NCBI GenBank assembly: GCA_024235675.1
Contig: JACKLZ010000001.1
Location: forward strand, 310,001-374,000
Direction: 5' to 3'
DNA from: Zoogloeaceae bacterium
GTDB taxonomy: Bacteria; Pseudomonadota; Gammaproteobacteria; Burkholderiales; Rhodocyclaceae
Length of the DNA stretch: 64,000 nt
A program made the position numbers and the translations under genes. Positions 24,011 through 32,992 of the stretch are shown piece after piece. The stretch's first letter is position 1, and every line of letters starts with the position of its first letter. The notes beneath the pieces were generated by a model, which saw only the letters and a program-made list of their open reading frames with translations, was not told the DNA's origin and ran no database searches.

Positions 24011-24547
24011 ATGAAGGAACGTATTTCGGCACTGCTTGATGGCAATCTTGATGCACAAGCGGTGGAGCCGGTCCTGAATTCGGTTGGCGAGTCCGCCGAT
24101 GCTCGCCGTCAGTGGGACCACTACTGTCTGATCGGCGATGCGCTTCGTGGAGAGCCTGAGTTGTCGTGTGATTTGTCCGTGCGGGTCATGGCCGGTCTGG
24201 CTCAGGAGCCGACCGTACTCGCGCCGGTGTCGATCCGACCTTCGGGATCTGAGTCGGCGAACGAAAAGTCCTGGCGGAGACTCCTTCCTTTGGCGGCGTC
24301 AGTGGCGGGCGTGGCTGCGGTGGGGTGGCTCGCAATACCGCAAAGCACCGATACGTCGGCCATTCAAATGGCCCGGTTGGCGCCTCAGCCCTTGGTGGCG
24401 ACCGCTGTCGAGACGAAACGACAGGATCGGGAGCCCTTGCGGGCCTATCTGTTTGCGCATCAAAGTCTGGCGAATCAAGGCGCCATTCCGGCTGTCGCGC
24501 CGTTTGTTCGCACGGTTGCCGATGTGTCTTCCGGGGCGCAGCGATGA
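24011..24547 (+). CDS. rseA: Anti-sigma-E factor RseA/MucA, 178 aa
   Basis: Inner-membrane anti-sigma. The N-terminal cytoplasmic domain (MKERISALLDGNLDAQAVEP, RRQWDHYCLIGDALRGE) binds RpoE. One transmembrane segment at about residues 90-110 (LLPLAASVAGVAAVGWLAIP) leads to a short periplasmic tail. Begins 2 nt after the rpoE stop and shares ATGA with rseB. It would be cut by DegS- and RseP-type proteases; neither is in the window. Confidence 0.88.
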   Translation: MKERISALLDGNLDAQAVEPVLNSVGESADARRQWDHYCLIGDALRGEPELSCDLSVRVMAGLAQEPTVLAPVSIRPSGSESANEKSWRRLLPLAASVAGVAAVGWLAIPQSTDTSAIQMARLAPQPLVATAVETKRQDREPLRAYLFAHQSLANQGAIPAVAPFVRTVADVSSGAQR

Positions 24548-25503
24548 GGCGTCGCCTCTTTGCCGTCTGGCTGTTTGTTTTTTGCGGGGCAGCATTGGCC
24601 GCGCCAGAGAACGATGCCTTGTCCTGGATGAACCGGATGGCGGTCGCGACCCAGAAGGTCAATTTCTCCGGAACGTTCTCCTATCTCAGCGGAAAGCGCC
24701 TGGAAACGTTGCGGATTGCGCATGTGACGGGGTCGGATGGTGAAGTCGAACGCATCGAGACCCTCGATGGCAATCCCAGAGAAGTGATTCGTACGAATGC
24801 CGAGGTTCGTTGTGTTCTGCCCGATCTCAAGACCGTAATTATCGATCGGATCGGTAATCGGCGTGCGTTCCCGGCCCGACTGCCGGTGGCGGTGGCGGCC
24901 TTGAACGAGTACTACCGGATTTCCCGCGGGGATATGAGTCGGGTTGCCGGACGCAAGGCGCAGTTGATCATTCTCGAACCGAAAGACAACCTCCGTTACG
25001 GTCATCAATTGTGGGCGGACGAGGAGAGTGGTCTGTTGCTCAAAGCACGTCTGCTCGACGGAAATGGTGAATTGATTGAGCAGTTTGCGTTTAACGACAT
25101 TCGTATTGGCGGCGATATCGACCCCGCGCTGTTGAAGCAGAAATACGCCGTCGCTGACGACTGGCAGACGGTTAACGCAAAGGGCGATGAAGCCAGCGGT
25201 GATGCGTCTGCCTGGCAACTGGGCGACATGCTCCCGGGCTATCGGCTGGTCTCGTCCGTGCGTCGGTCGGTAGGGGCTCACGGACAGTCGGTGCTGCATC
25301 TGGTGGTGTCCGATGGTCTGGCCAATATTTCGGTGTTTGTCGAGCCGGCTCAATCCACCGATGACAGCGCCGGGTTCATGGAGGCCGGATCGATTGCCGT
25401 CTATGCCAGGAATGTCGCCGGACATCGTCTGACCGTGCTGGGCGAAGCGCCGAACGAAGCACTTCGCCGTGTGGGTGACGGCATGACGGCGGCCAGCCAG
25501 TGA
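24544..25503 (+). CDS. rseB: Periplasmic sigma-E regulator RseB/MucB, 319 aa
   Basis: Binds RseA in the periplasm and protects it from cleavage. A signal peptide (RRRLFAVWLFVFCGAALAA) ends near residue 20. The lolA/lolB-like N-terminal domain contains NFSGTFSYLSGKRLETLRIA and the C-terminal domain contains PGYRLVSSVRRSV. ATG shares four bases with the rseA stop; its stop overlaps the GTG of rseC. Confidence 0.9.
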   Translation: MRRRLFAVWLFVFCGAALAAPENDALSWMNRMAVATQKVNFSGTFSYLSGKRLETLRIAHVTGSDGEVERIETLDGNPREVIRTNAEVRCVLPDLKTVIIDRIGNRRAFPARLPVAVAALNEYYRISRGDMSRVAGRKAQLIILEPKDNLRYGHQLWADEESGLLLKARLLDGNGELIEQFAFNDIRIGGDIDPALLKQKYAVADDWQTVNAKGDEASGDASAWQLGDMLPGYRLVSSVRRSVGAHGQSVLHLVVSDGLANISVFVEPAQSTDDSAGFMEAGSIAVYARNVAGHRLTVLGEAPNEALRRVGDGMTAASQ

Positions 25504-25973
25504 TCGAAGCGCGGGGCATTGTGTTGCGTGCCGGCGCAGATCAGGCGTGGGTGCGGGTCGACGATCAACCCACGGGGTGTGGCCGCTGCAATGAACCGGG
25601 TGGCTGTGGCGGGGCTAAAATTGCCCATGCCTTTGGCAAGCCCGATGAAGTCTTCCATGTTGATAATCCGCAGCTTTTTGTTGCCGGGGATCGTGTCCGT
25701 CTGCAGATTGACGATGGCGCGGCGCTTGGCGCTGCGGCAGTGACTTATGGCGTGCCGACACTCGGCGCGCTGCTCGGTGCCGGCGTCGGTACATGGTTGG
25801 CCGGCAATGCGGGTGCGCTGACCGGTCTGGCGGTGGCTTTGATCGCGTCGGTGCTGATCGTCCGCGCGATTGGCGGACGGCGTTTTTGGCGGCAGAAGCT
25901 GTCAGTCCGTTTGGCGGCCGACGCCGCCTGGTGCTCGGACGCGCATGCTGACGTCACCGCACGCCATGATTAG
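25500..25973 (+). CDS. rseC: RseC/MucC-like membrane protein, 157 aa
   Basis: Cysteine motif CGRCNEPGGCGG near residues 26-37 (RseC family; possible Fe-S site), then two transmembrane helices at about 78-98 and 103-122. Start is GTG at 25500 overlapping the rseB stop (GTGA). Positive modulator of sigma-E in relatives. The 3' end overlaps mucD by 8 nt. Confidence 0.88.
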   Translation: MIEARGIVLRAGADQAWVRVDDQPTGCGRCNEPGGCGGAKIAHAFGKPDEVFHVDNPQLFVAGDRVRLQIDDGAALGAAAVTYGVPTLGALLGAGVGTWLAGNAGALTGLAVALIASVLIVRAIGGRRFWRQKLSVRLAADAAWCSDAHADVTARHD

Positions 25974-27372
25974 ACGGGCCTGTTTGCGCCTGATGATGGC
26001 GGCGCTGTGCATGTTCAGCGTCGGCATTGTCCGGGCCGATGTGCTCCCCGATTTTCGTGCGCTGGTGCGTGAGCATGGCCCGTCGGTGGTCAATATCAGC
26101 ATTTCCCAGGCGGCGTCCGAGGCCAGAATGGCGCATCCTGAATCGGGTGAAAATCCGCATGTTCCGGAGTTCTTGCGGCGCTTGTTGCCTGACGCGCCGG
26201 AAGTCGAGCCGGAAGAGCCCGAGCAGTCCCAAGGTTCCGGGTTTTTCATTTCCGATGACGGTTACATTCTGACCAATGCCCATGTGGTGGCCAATGCCCA
26301 GACGATTCAGGTGCGCCTGCTTGATCGCCGGGTCTATTCGGCAAGCCTGATCGGGTCGGACAAACGCGCCGATATCGCTTTGCTGAAGATCGATGGGAGT
26401 GGCTTGCCTGCCGTGCGAATGGGGCGGCCGGATGGGCTGGCCGTTGGCGAGTGGGTGGTGGCGATCGGCTCGCCTTTCGGCTTCGAAAACAGTGTGACCG
26501 CGGGGATCGTCAGCGCGAAGGGGCGCGTGTTTCCGGAAGACAGCTTCGTGCCCTTCATCCAGACCGACGTGGCAATCAACCCCGGTAACTCTGGCGGGCC
26601 GCTGTTCAATCTGGCGGGCGAAGTGGTGGGCATCAATTCCCAGATCTATAGCCGCACGGGTGGGTTCATGGGGGTGTCGTTTGCGATTCCGATCGATGTT
26701 GCCATGGATATCCAGTCTCAACTCAGGCGCTCGGGGAAGGTGGCGCGCGGCCGGATTGGTGTGGGCATTCAGGAAGTGACGCCAGCGCTGGCGAGTGCGT
26801 TCGGTCTGCCGTCGCTGGACGGCGCCTTGGTCGGGATGGTCGAGCCCGATAGCCCGGCGTTACACGCCGGGGTGATGGTGGGTGACGTGATCGCAGGTTT
26901 TGGCGATACCCCGGTTCGGCGCTCCGACGATTTGCCACGCATTGTGGCGCGCGTGGCCCCGGGTCGGGAAGTGCCGATGGAAGTGATTCGCGATGGTGTA
27001 CGCCAGCATCTGACCGTCACATTAGGGCATTGGCCGAATGCCGAGAGTTCGCCTCCGCAGCGGTATGTTCCGCCCAAATTGAATGATCTGGCCCGGCGCG
27101 GGCTGAGTTTGTCAGAGCCTAGTGGCGCACGGCTAAAGACACTGGGTGCCCAGTGGGGGCTTGAGGTCAGAAAGGCTGAAGGCCCGGCGGCGCGTGCACG
27201 CTTGCGCGAGGGCGATTTATTGGTGGCGTCGGTGTCAGCCGGTAAGCAGACGCCACTGCGAAAGCTCGAAGATCTGGATGCTGCCCTGGCGCGGCTGGGT
27301 CCGCAGGAGGCGCTGACTATCTTGCTGCAACGCGGCGCCGGGCGCAGTTTTATGGCGATTGAGGCCCGCTGA
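25966..27372 (+). CDS. mucD: Periplasmic serine protease DegP/MucD, 468 aa
   Basis: HtrA-family chaperone-protease that degrades misfolded periplasmic proteins. A signal peptide (about 1-24, RLMMAALCMFSVGIVRA) precedes the protease domain with catalytic His106 (NAHVVANA), Asp136 (RADIALLK) and Ser209 (NPGNSGGPLF). Two PDZ domains follow (about 265-350 and 375-465). ATG 25966 is used because it opens the signal peptide. Member of the rpoE operon, as in Pseudomonas algU-mucABCD. Confidence 0.93.
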   Translation: MIRRACLRLMMAALCMFSVGIVRADVLPDFRALVREHGPSVVNISISQAASEARMAHPESGENPHVPEFLRRLLPDAPEVEPEEPEQSQGSGFFISDDGYILTNAHVVANAQTIQVRLLDRRVYSASLIGSDKRADIALLKIDGSGLPAVRMGRPDGLAVGEWVVAIGSPFGFENSVTAGIVSAKGRVFPEDSFVPFIQTDVAINPGNSGGPLFNLAGEVVGINSQIYSRTGGFMGVSFAIPIDVAMDIQSQLRRSGKVARGRIGVGIQEVTPALASAFGLPSLDGALVGMVEPDSPALHAGVMVGDVIAGFGDTPVRRSDDLPRIVARVAPGREVPMEVIRDGVRQHLTVTLGHWPNAESSPPQRYVPPKLNDLARRGLSLSEPSGARLKTLGAQWGLEVRKAEGPAARARLREGDLLVASVSAGKQTPLRKLEDLDAALARLGPQEALTILLQRGAGRSFMAIEAR

Positions 27373-27632
27373 TGCGGACGCTGCAGCTGCTCAGTCGCAG
27401 CTGGTGTCATTTGTGCGATGACATGCTGGCCGCGGCCAAGCCACTGGCAGACGTGGCGGGTGTCGAGATCGACGTTATCGATGTGGATAGCGATGCGGCG
27501 CTGGAAGCGCGCTGGGGCGAGTTGGTGCCGGTGTTATTGGCTGACAATGGCGAGGAGCTGTGCCACTACCATCTTGACGAGGCGGCGCTGCGTGCCTATT
27601 TGGCCCGATTTCCGATAGAATCCGCCGATTGA
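27372..27632 (+). CDS. Glutaredoxin-family protein (DUF836-like), 86 aa
   Basis: Small thioredoxin-fold protein with a redox motif SWCHLCDDM (CxxC) at residues about 12-15 and a cis-Pro region LVPVLLADNG. Starts in a TGATG overlap with mucD, so it is the last gene of the sigma-E operon; an intrinsic terminator follows at 27651. Partner unknown. Confidence 0.85.
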   Translation: MRTLQLLSRSWCHLCDDMLAAAKPLADVAGVEIDVIDVDSDAALEARWGELVPVLLADNGEELCHYHLDEAALRAYLARFPIESAD

Positions 27633-27650
27633 CTACGCCCGGGAAACGAG

Positions 27651-27672
27651 GGTGCCGCAAGGCACCTTTTTT
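27651..27672 (+). terminator. Intrinsic terminator directly before lepA
   Basis: GGTGCC-GCAA-GGCACC with a GNRA tetraloop and then TTTTTT (27667-27672). Ends the rpoE-operon mRNA. The lepA ATG is only 10 nt after the T-run, so the hairpin also lies in any lepA leader. Confidence 0.85.
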
Positions 27673-27681
27673 GTTGTGAAT

Positions 27682-29478
27682 ATGCGCCACATACGTAATT
27701 TCTCCATCATTGCCCACATTGACCACGGTAAGTCCACGCTGGCGGATCGCTTGATCCACCGCTGCGGGGGCCTGGCTGACCGGGAGATGGATGCCCAGGT
27801 GCTCGATTCGATGGACCTGGAGCGGGAGCGTGGCATCACCATCAAGGCGCAGACCGCGTCCTTGCTCTACACAGCCAAGGACGGGCAGGTCTATCAGTTC
27901 AACCTGATTGACACTCCGGGGCATGTGGACTTCAGCTATGAAGTGTCGCGCTCCCTGCAGGCCTGCGAAGGCGCGCTACTGGTGGTCGATGCGTCGCAAG
28001 GCGTGGAAGCACAGACCGTGGCCAACTGCTATACGGCGATTGAGCAGAATCTGGAAGTGATTCCGGTGCTCAACAAGGTGGACCTGCCCGCGGCCGACCC
28101 GGAGCGCGTGCGCGCCGAAATCGAGGACGTGATCGGTGTCGATGCCTCCGAAGCGACGCTGTGTTCGGCCAAGACCGGCCTGGGTATCGATGACATTCTC
28201 GAGACCGTGGTGCGGCGTGTGCCGCCACCGGTGGGCGACCCCGCGGCGCCGCTGAAAGCCTTGATCATCGACTCGTGGTTCGACAGCTACGTGGGTGTGG
28301 TCATTTTGGTACGCGTGATCGACGGCAGCATCAAGGCCAAGGACCGCATGCGCTTGATGGCCAATGGCGCGGAGTACCCGGTCGACCAGGTCGGGGTGTT
28401 TACGCCCAAATCGCTGGTGCGCGACACGCTGTCGGCGGGTGAAGTGGGTTTTGTGATCAGTGGTATCAAGGTGATTTCGGACGCCAAGGTGGGCGATACG
28501 GTCACCCTGGCGACCCGTCCGGCCGACAAGCCTCTGCCCGGTTTCAAGGAAATCAAATCGCAGGTGTTTGCCGGTTTGTATCCGGTGGAGTCCAACGAAT
28601 ACGAGCAATTGCGTGAATCGCTCGAAAAGCTGCAGCTCAACGATGCCGCCTTGCGCTTTGAGCCGGAAGTGTCGCAGGCGCTGGGCTTCGGTTTCCGCTG
28701 CGGCTTCCTCGGCCTGCTGCATATGGATATCGTTCAAGAGCGGCTTGAGCGTGAGTTCGATATCGATCTGATCACTACGGCACCGACCGTGGTGTACGAA
28801 GTGCTGATGAAAGATGGCACGGTCATGAAGGTCGAGAATCCGGCCAAGTTGCCCGATCCGTCAAAAATGGACGAGATCCGTGAGCCAATCATCCGCGCGA
28901 CCATTTATTTGCCGCAGGAATATGTCGGGGTGGTGATCACGCTGTGTACCCAGAAACGCGGTTCGCAGGTGGATATGCGCTACCACGGCCGGCAAGTTCA
29001 ACTGGTGTACGACATTCCGATGAACGAAGTGGTCATGGACTTCTTTGATCGTCTCAAATCGGTGTCGCGTGGCTATGCGTCGCTCGACTACGAACTGCAT
29101 TGCTATCAGGCGGCCGATCTGGTCAAACTGGACATGCTGGTCAATGGCGAGAAGGTGGATGCGTTGTCGGTGATCGTGCATCGTGCGAATGCGCATTACC
29201 GCGGCCGCGAGTTGGCGGCCAAGCTGCGCGGCATCATTCCGCGTCAGATGTTCGATGTCGCGGTACAGGCGGCCATCGGATCGACCATCGTGTCGCGCGA
29301 GAACATCAAGGCCCTGCGTAAAAACGTGCTCGCCAAATGTTACGGCGGCGACATTTCCCGCAAACGCAAGCTGCTCGAAAAGCAAAAAGCGGGCAAGCGC
29401 CGGATGAAGCAGGTCGGCGCCGTCGAAATTCCGCAAGAAGCTTTCCTCGCGGTGCTGCGTACCGACGACAGCAAGTAA
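27682..29478 (+). CDS. lepA: Elongation factor 4 (LepA), 598 aa
   Basis: Ribosome-bound translational GTPase. G1 AHIDHGKST at about 12-20, G3 DTPGHVDFS, G4 NKVD. The LepA-specific C-terminal domain ends FLAVLRTDDSK. Start MRHIRNFSIIAHIDHGKS is the family standard, but no Shine-Dalgarno is visible because a terminator hairpin occupies the position. A possible -10 (TAGAAT, 27616) lies inside the preceding gene. Followed 28 nt later by lepB, as in E. coli. Confidence 0.96.
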   Translation: MRHIRNFSIIAHIDHGKSTLADRLIHRCGGLADREMDAQVLDSMDLERERGITIKAQTASLLYTAKDGQVYQFNLIDTPGHVDFSYEVSRSLQACEGALLVVDASQGVEAQTVANCYTAIEQNLEVIPVLNKVDLPAADPERVRAEIEDVIGVDASEATLCSAKTGLGIDDILETVVRRVPPPVGDPAAPLKALIIDSWFDSYVGVVILVRVIDGSIKAKDRMRLMANGAEYPVDQVGVFTPKSLVRDTLSAGEVGFVISGIKVISDAKVGDTVTLATRPADKPLPGFKEIKSQVFAGLYPVESNEYEQLRESLEKLQLNDAALRFEPEVSQALGFGFRCGFLGLLHMDIVQERLEREFDIDLITTAPTVVYEVLMKDGTVMKVENPAKLPDPSKMDEIREPIIRATIYLPQEYVGVVITLCTQKRGSQVDMRYHGRQVQLVYDIPMNEVVMDFFDRLKSVSRGYASLDYELHCYQAADLVKLDMLVNGEKVDALSVIVHRANAHYRGRELAAKLRGIIPRQMFDVAVQAAIGSTIVSRENIKALRKNVLAKCYGGDISRKRKLLEKQKAGKRRMKQVGAVEIPQEAFLAVLRTDDSK

Positions 29479-29506
29479 CCTCTTTGGGACGCAATCCGGA
29501 GTTGAT

Positions 29507-30295
29507 GTGAATTTTGCCCTGATCCTTTTTTTGCTGCTGGTTGCGACCGGTGTACTGTGGCTGCTTGATAAACTTTACGCGCGAAAACTGCGCGCGCCGG
29601 GCGCGGGTGAGCCTTGGTGGGTCGAATATGGCGCCAGTTTTTTTCCGGTCATTCTCGCGGTGTTCTTTTTGCGCTCTTTTTTGGTCGAGCCGTTCAAGAT
29701 CCCGTCGGGCTCGATGATTCCGACCTTGCTGGTGGGTGATTTCATCCTGGTCAATAAATATACCTACGGCATTCGTTTGCCGGTGATCAACAAGAAGGTT
29801 GTTGATATGAATACGCCGGCGCGGGGCGACGTGATGGTGTTCCGGTATCCGGAAAATCCCTCGCTCGACTACATCAAGCGTGTTGTCGGTCTGCCCGGTG
29901 ACACCATTGCCTACTTTGACAAGCGTCTGACGATCAATGGCGAGCCGCTCGAGATATCGTCTGAAGGTGAGTATGTTCACCTCGATCGTCTTTATGCCAG
30001 TGCGCAATTTCGCGAGAAGCTGGGTGACGTCGAACACGCCTTTCTGAATGACGCGGACAAGCCCGCATATGTCCCGCAGCCCAGGCAGTTCCCGCAGCGG
30101 GAGAACTGCACCTATACTAACAACGGCGTGCGTTGTACGGTGCCGGAAGGGCATTACTTTGTCATGGGCGACAATCGGGACGACAGTAGCGACAGCCGAT
30201 TCTGGGGCTTCGTGCCAGAGCAGAATATTGTTGGCAAAGCGTTTATGATCTGGTTCAACTTCAACGAGCCGAGCCGTATCGGCTTTTTCCACTGA
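29507..30295 (+). CDS. lepB: Signal peptidase I, 262 aa
   Basis: Cleaves signal peptides at the inner membrane. N-terminal transmembrane segment (about 2-20) and a second at 43-60. Catalytic Ser69 in IPSGSMIPTL and Lys124 in DYIKRVVGLPGD form the Ser/Lys dyad. MGDNRDDSSDSRFWG is also conserved. Start is GTG 29507 with GGAG 5 nt upstream. Confidence 0.95.
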   Translation: MNFALILFLLLVATGVLWLLDKLYARKLRAPGAGEPWWVEYGASFFPVILAVFFLRSFLVEPFKIPSGSMIPTLLVGDFILVNKYTYGIRLPVINKKVVDMNTPARGDVMVFRYPENPSLDYIKRVVGLPGDTIAYFDKRLTINGEPLEISSEGEYVHLDRLYASAQFREKLGDVEHAFLNDADKPAYVPQPRQFPQRENCTYTNNGVRCTVPEGHYFVMGDNRDDSSDSRFWGFVPEQNIVGKAFMIWFNFNEPSRIGFFH

Positions 30296-30306
30296 AGGGC
30301 AATCAT

Positions 30307-30675
30307 ATGAAGAATAAGCAAACGGGTTTGTCCCTGATGGGTGTGCTGATCCTCGGCGCGATTCTCGGCTTTTTGTTCCTGATCGGGATGCGTACGGTAC
30401 CGGTGGTCACCGAGTACATGGCGGTAAAGCGGGTATTGAACGCGATGATCGACGCCAATCCGTCGCCCGAAGTGCCCGTCAGTCAATTGCGTTCGGACTT
30501 CGACAAACGTGCCTATATCGGTGATGTGAAGAGTGTCTCCGGTCGCGATTTGCTCATCATCAAGCGTGGCAACAAATTCGAAATGTCGGTGAGCTATTCG
30601 CGCAAGGTGCCGATTGCCGGCAACGTGAGCCTGCTCATCGAATTCGATACGGGTGTACTGCGTGGTGGTTCTTGA
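30307..30675 (+). CDS. DUF4845 membrane protein, 122 aa
   Basis: An N-terminal type-IV-pilin-like hydrophobic helix (TGLSLMGVLILGAILGFLFL, about 6-25) is followed by a small periplasmic domain. Such DUF4845 proteins lie between lepB and rnc in many beta- and gammaproteobacteria. Function unknown; the conserved slot suggests a link with LepB or envelope maintenance. Confidence 0.85.
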   Translation: MKNKQTGLSLMGVLILGAILGFLFLIGMRTVPVVTEYMAVKRVLNAMIDANPSPEVPVSQLRSDFDKRAYIGDVKSVSGRDLLIIKRGNKFEMSVSYSRKVPIAGNVSLLIEFDTGVLRGGS

Positions 30676-30685
30676 TGGTGGTCGG

Positions 30686-31360
30686 GTGACCTTCGAAACG
30701 CTGCAAGAACGGCTCGATTACCGTTTCAAGGACCCCACCCGGCTGCGTCAGGCGTTGACCCACCGCAGCTACGGTCAGCCAAATAACGAACGCTTGGAAT
30801 TTCTCGGTGACAGCGTGGTCAATCATGTGGTTGCGCTGGCGCTGTTCTCGCGCTTCCCGGATTTGCGTGAGGGCGATTTGTCGCGCTTGCGTGCGCAGTT
30901 CGTGTGCCAGGATGCGCTGCACGGTATTGCCGCCAGCCTGGAACTCGGTTCGGTGTTGCGTCTGGGAGAGGGGGAGCAGAAGAGTGGTGGCGCCGAACGT
31001 CCTTCGATTCTTTCTGACGCGCTGGAAGCCTTGTTCGCGGCGGTCTATCTTGACGGCGGGTTCGATGCGGCAAAGACCGTGATCGACCACCTGTTCAAAT
31101 CCCGTCTGGCGAGTCTGGATCCGAACACCAGCCTGAAAGATCCGAAAACCCGGTTGCAGGAATGGCTGCAGGCGCGCAGGAAGCAGTTGCCAAAGTACCG
31201 CCTGGTCGAAACGCTCGGCGAGGCACATGCACAGCAATTCGATGTCGAATGCACCATCGATGGCGGTCTGCAAACGCGGGGCATCGGTTCTAGCAGGCGA
31301 GCCGCAGAACAGCAAGCGGCCTTGCTTGCCATGGAAACCTTGGAAAAACATGCAGGATAA
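30686..31360 (+). CDS. rnc: Ribonuclease III, 224 aa
   Basis: Double-strand-specific endoribonuclease for rRNA and mRNA processing. Catalytic signature NERLEFLGDSVV at about 34-45 and a second acidic cluster DALEALFAAVYLDGG. The double-stranded RNA-binding domain (about 152-222) has KTRLQEWLQARR and SSRRAAEQQAA. Start is placed at GTG 30686 because it gives the family N-terminus (TFETLQERLDYRF); upstream frame residues do not fit. Overlaps era by 11 nt. Confidence 0.93.
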   Translation: MTFETLQERLDYRFKDPTRLRQALTHRSYGQPNNERLEFLGDSVVNHVVALALFSRFPDLREGDLSRLRAQFVCQDALHGIAASLELGSVLRLGEGEQKSGGAERPSILSDALEALFAAVYLDGGFDAAKTVIDHLFKSRLASLDPNTSLKDPKTRLQEWLQARRKQLPKYRLVETLGEAHAQQFDVECTIDGGLQTRGIGSSRRAAEQQAALLAMETLEKHAG

Positions 31361-32258
31361 TCACTCTCCGGACGGCACGGCCTTCCATACCGGTTTCATC
31401 GCAATCGTTGGTCGCCCCAATGTGGGCAAGTCGACGCTGATGAACCGACTGATCGGCCTCAAGGTCAGTATCGTCTCGAGCAAAGCGCAGACGACGCGTC
31501 ACCGCGTGTCGGGCATCCTGACCGACGACACCGCACAGTTCGTGTTTGTCGACACCCCGGGCTTCCAGACCCGTCACCAGAATGCGCTGAACCGAACCAT
31601 GAATCGCACGGTGACCCAGTCGCTCGCCGATGTTGACCTGGTGTATCTGGTGATCGAGGCCGGCAAATTTGGCCCTGAAGATGAACAAGTCGTGGCTTTG
31701 CTGCCGCGCGACGCGAAAGTGATCCTGGTCATCAACAAGGTAGATACGGTGGCTGACAAATCCAGCCTGCTGCCGTTCATCGAGCGCGTCCGTGGCGCCT
31801 TCCCCTTCACCGAAATCGTGCCCTTGTCGGCCGAGCGCGGCAAAAACGTTGATGCCTTGCTTGCCGTATCGCGCACCTATCTGCCCGAAGGCCCGCCAAT
31901 GTTCGGGCCCGATGACGTCACCGATCGCAGCGAACGCTTCCTTGCGGCTGAGTTCCTGCGAGAGAAACTTTTTCGCTTGCTCGGCGATGAGTTGCCTTAC
32001 GGCATGACGGTCGAAATTGAGCGTTTCGAGGCCGACGGCGGCTTGCGGCGCATCAATGCGGCCATCATCGTCGACAAGCCGGGGCACAAGGGCATCGTCA
32101 TCGGCAAAGGCGGCGAACATCTCAAGCGGATTTCGACCGAAGCACGCAAAGCCATGGAAGAGCTGTTTGGCGCCAAGATCTACCTCGAAGTGTGGGTCAA
32201 AGTGAAGTCGGGCTGGGCCGATGACGAGCGCGCACTCAAGAGCCTCGGCTACGACTGA
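31350..32258 (+). CDS. era: GTPase Era, 302 aa
   Basis: GTPase needed for 30S assembly; binds the 16S rRNA 3' end. G1 GRPNVGKST, G2 region KAQTTRHRV, G3 DTPGF, G4 NKVD; C-terminal KH domain with KGIVIGKGGEHLKRI. ATG 31350 sits inside the end of rnc, the classic rnc-era coupling. Length normal. Confidence 0.96.
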   Translation: MQDNHSPDGTAFHTGFIAIVGRPNVGKSTLMNRLIGLKVSIVSSKAQTTRHRVSGILTDDTAQFVFVDTPGFQTRHQNALNRTMNRTVTQSLADVDLVYLVIEAGKFGPEDEQVVALLPRDAKVILVINKVDTVADKSSLLPFIERVRGAFPFTEIVPLSAERGKNVDALLAVSRTYLPEGPPMFGPDDVTDRSERFLAAEFLREKLFRLLGDELPYGMTVEIERFEADGGLRRINAAIIVDKPGHKGIVIGKGGEHLKRISTEARKAMEELFGAKIYLEVWVKVKSGWADDERALKSLGYD

Positions 32259-32269
32259 GTGAGCGCGCC

Positions 32270-32992
32270 GTGGGCCAGAAGCAGCGCGTCGATCAACAAC
32301 CCGGTTTTGTGCTTCACACCCACCCGTATCGGGAAACCAGCCTGATCGTCGAAGTGTTCAGCCGCGACTATGGCCGCATGGCCCTGGTCGCCAAGGGCGC
32401 GCGTCGCCCGATGTCCGCGTTGCGTGGTGTGCTGATGGCCTACCAGCCCTTGTTGCTGGACTGGTCGGGCGGCGGCGAGGTGAAAACACTGGTGCGCGCC
32501 GAGTGGTTGGGTGGCCAACCCTTGCTGTCCGGCAAGGAATTGCTCTGCGGCTATTACCTTAATGAATTGCTCGTCAAGCTACTCCCGCGTGAAGACGCGC
32601 ATGCCGAACTGTATGCCCACTACGCGGCGCTGATTCAGCGCCTGCCGGGCGAGACCCGTTTCGAACCCATCCTGCGTGCCTTTGAACTGACGCTGCTGTC
32701 CGAGCTTGGCTACGGCGTCCCGCTGGAACACGATGCCGAGACCGAATCGCCCATCGTGGCCGACGCACACTACGGCTATATAATCGATCGCGGTCCCGTG
32801 AGAGACGTATCGCCCGAAGACGGTCTGCCGATGGTCACGGGACAGACCCTGCTCGACATGGCCGCTGGCCGTTTCGACGACCCGAAAACGCTGGTGCAGA
32901 GCAAGGCCTTGCTGCGCCACTTGATCCAACACCACCTCGGCGCTCAGCCATTGCATTCGCGCCGGATGTTCAAGGAGTTGCAAGCACTGTGA
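32270..32992 (+). CDS. recO: DNA repair protein RecO, 240 aa
   Basis: Mediator that helps load RecA in the RecFOR pathway. N-terminal OB-fold (GFVLHTHPYRETSLIVEVFS, RMALVAKGARRP), then a helical domain with CGYYLNELLVKLLPRED. The cysteine zinc finger of some RecO proteins is absent, as in E. coli. GTG start at 32270. Stop overlaps the pdxJ GTG. Confidence 0.93.
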   Translation: MGQKQRVDQQPGFVLHTHPYRETSLIVEVFSRDYGRMALVAKGARRPMSALRGVLMAYQPLLLDWSGGGEVKTLVRAEWLGGQPLLSGKELLCGYYLNELLVKLLPREDAHAELYAHYAALIQRLPGETRFEPILRAFELTLLSELGYGVPLEHDAETESPIVADAHYGYIIDRGPVRDVSPEDGLPMVTGQTLLDMAAGRFDDPKTLVQSKALLRHLIQHHLGAQPLHSRRMFKELQAL

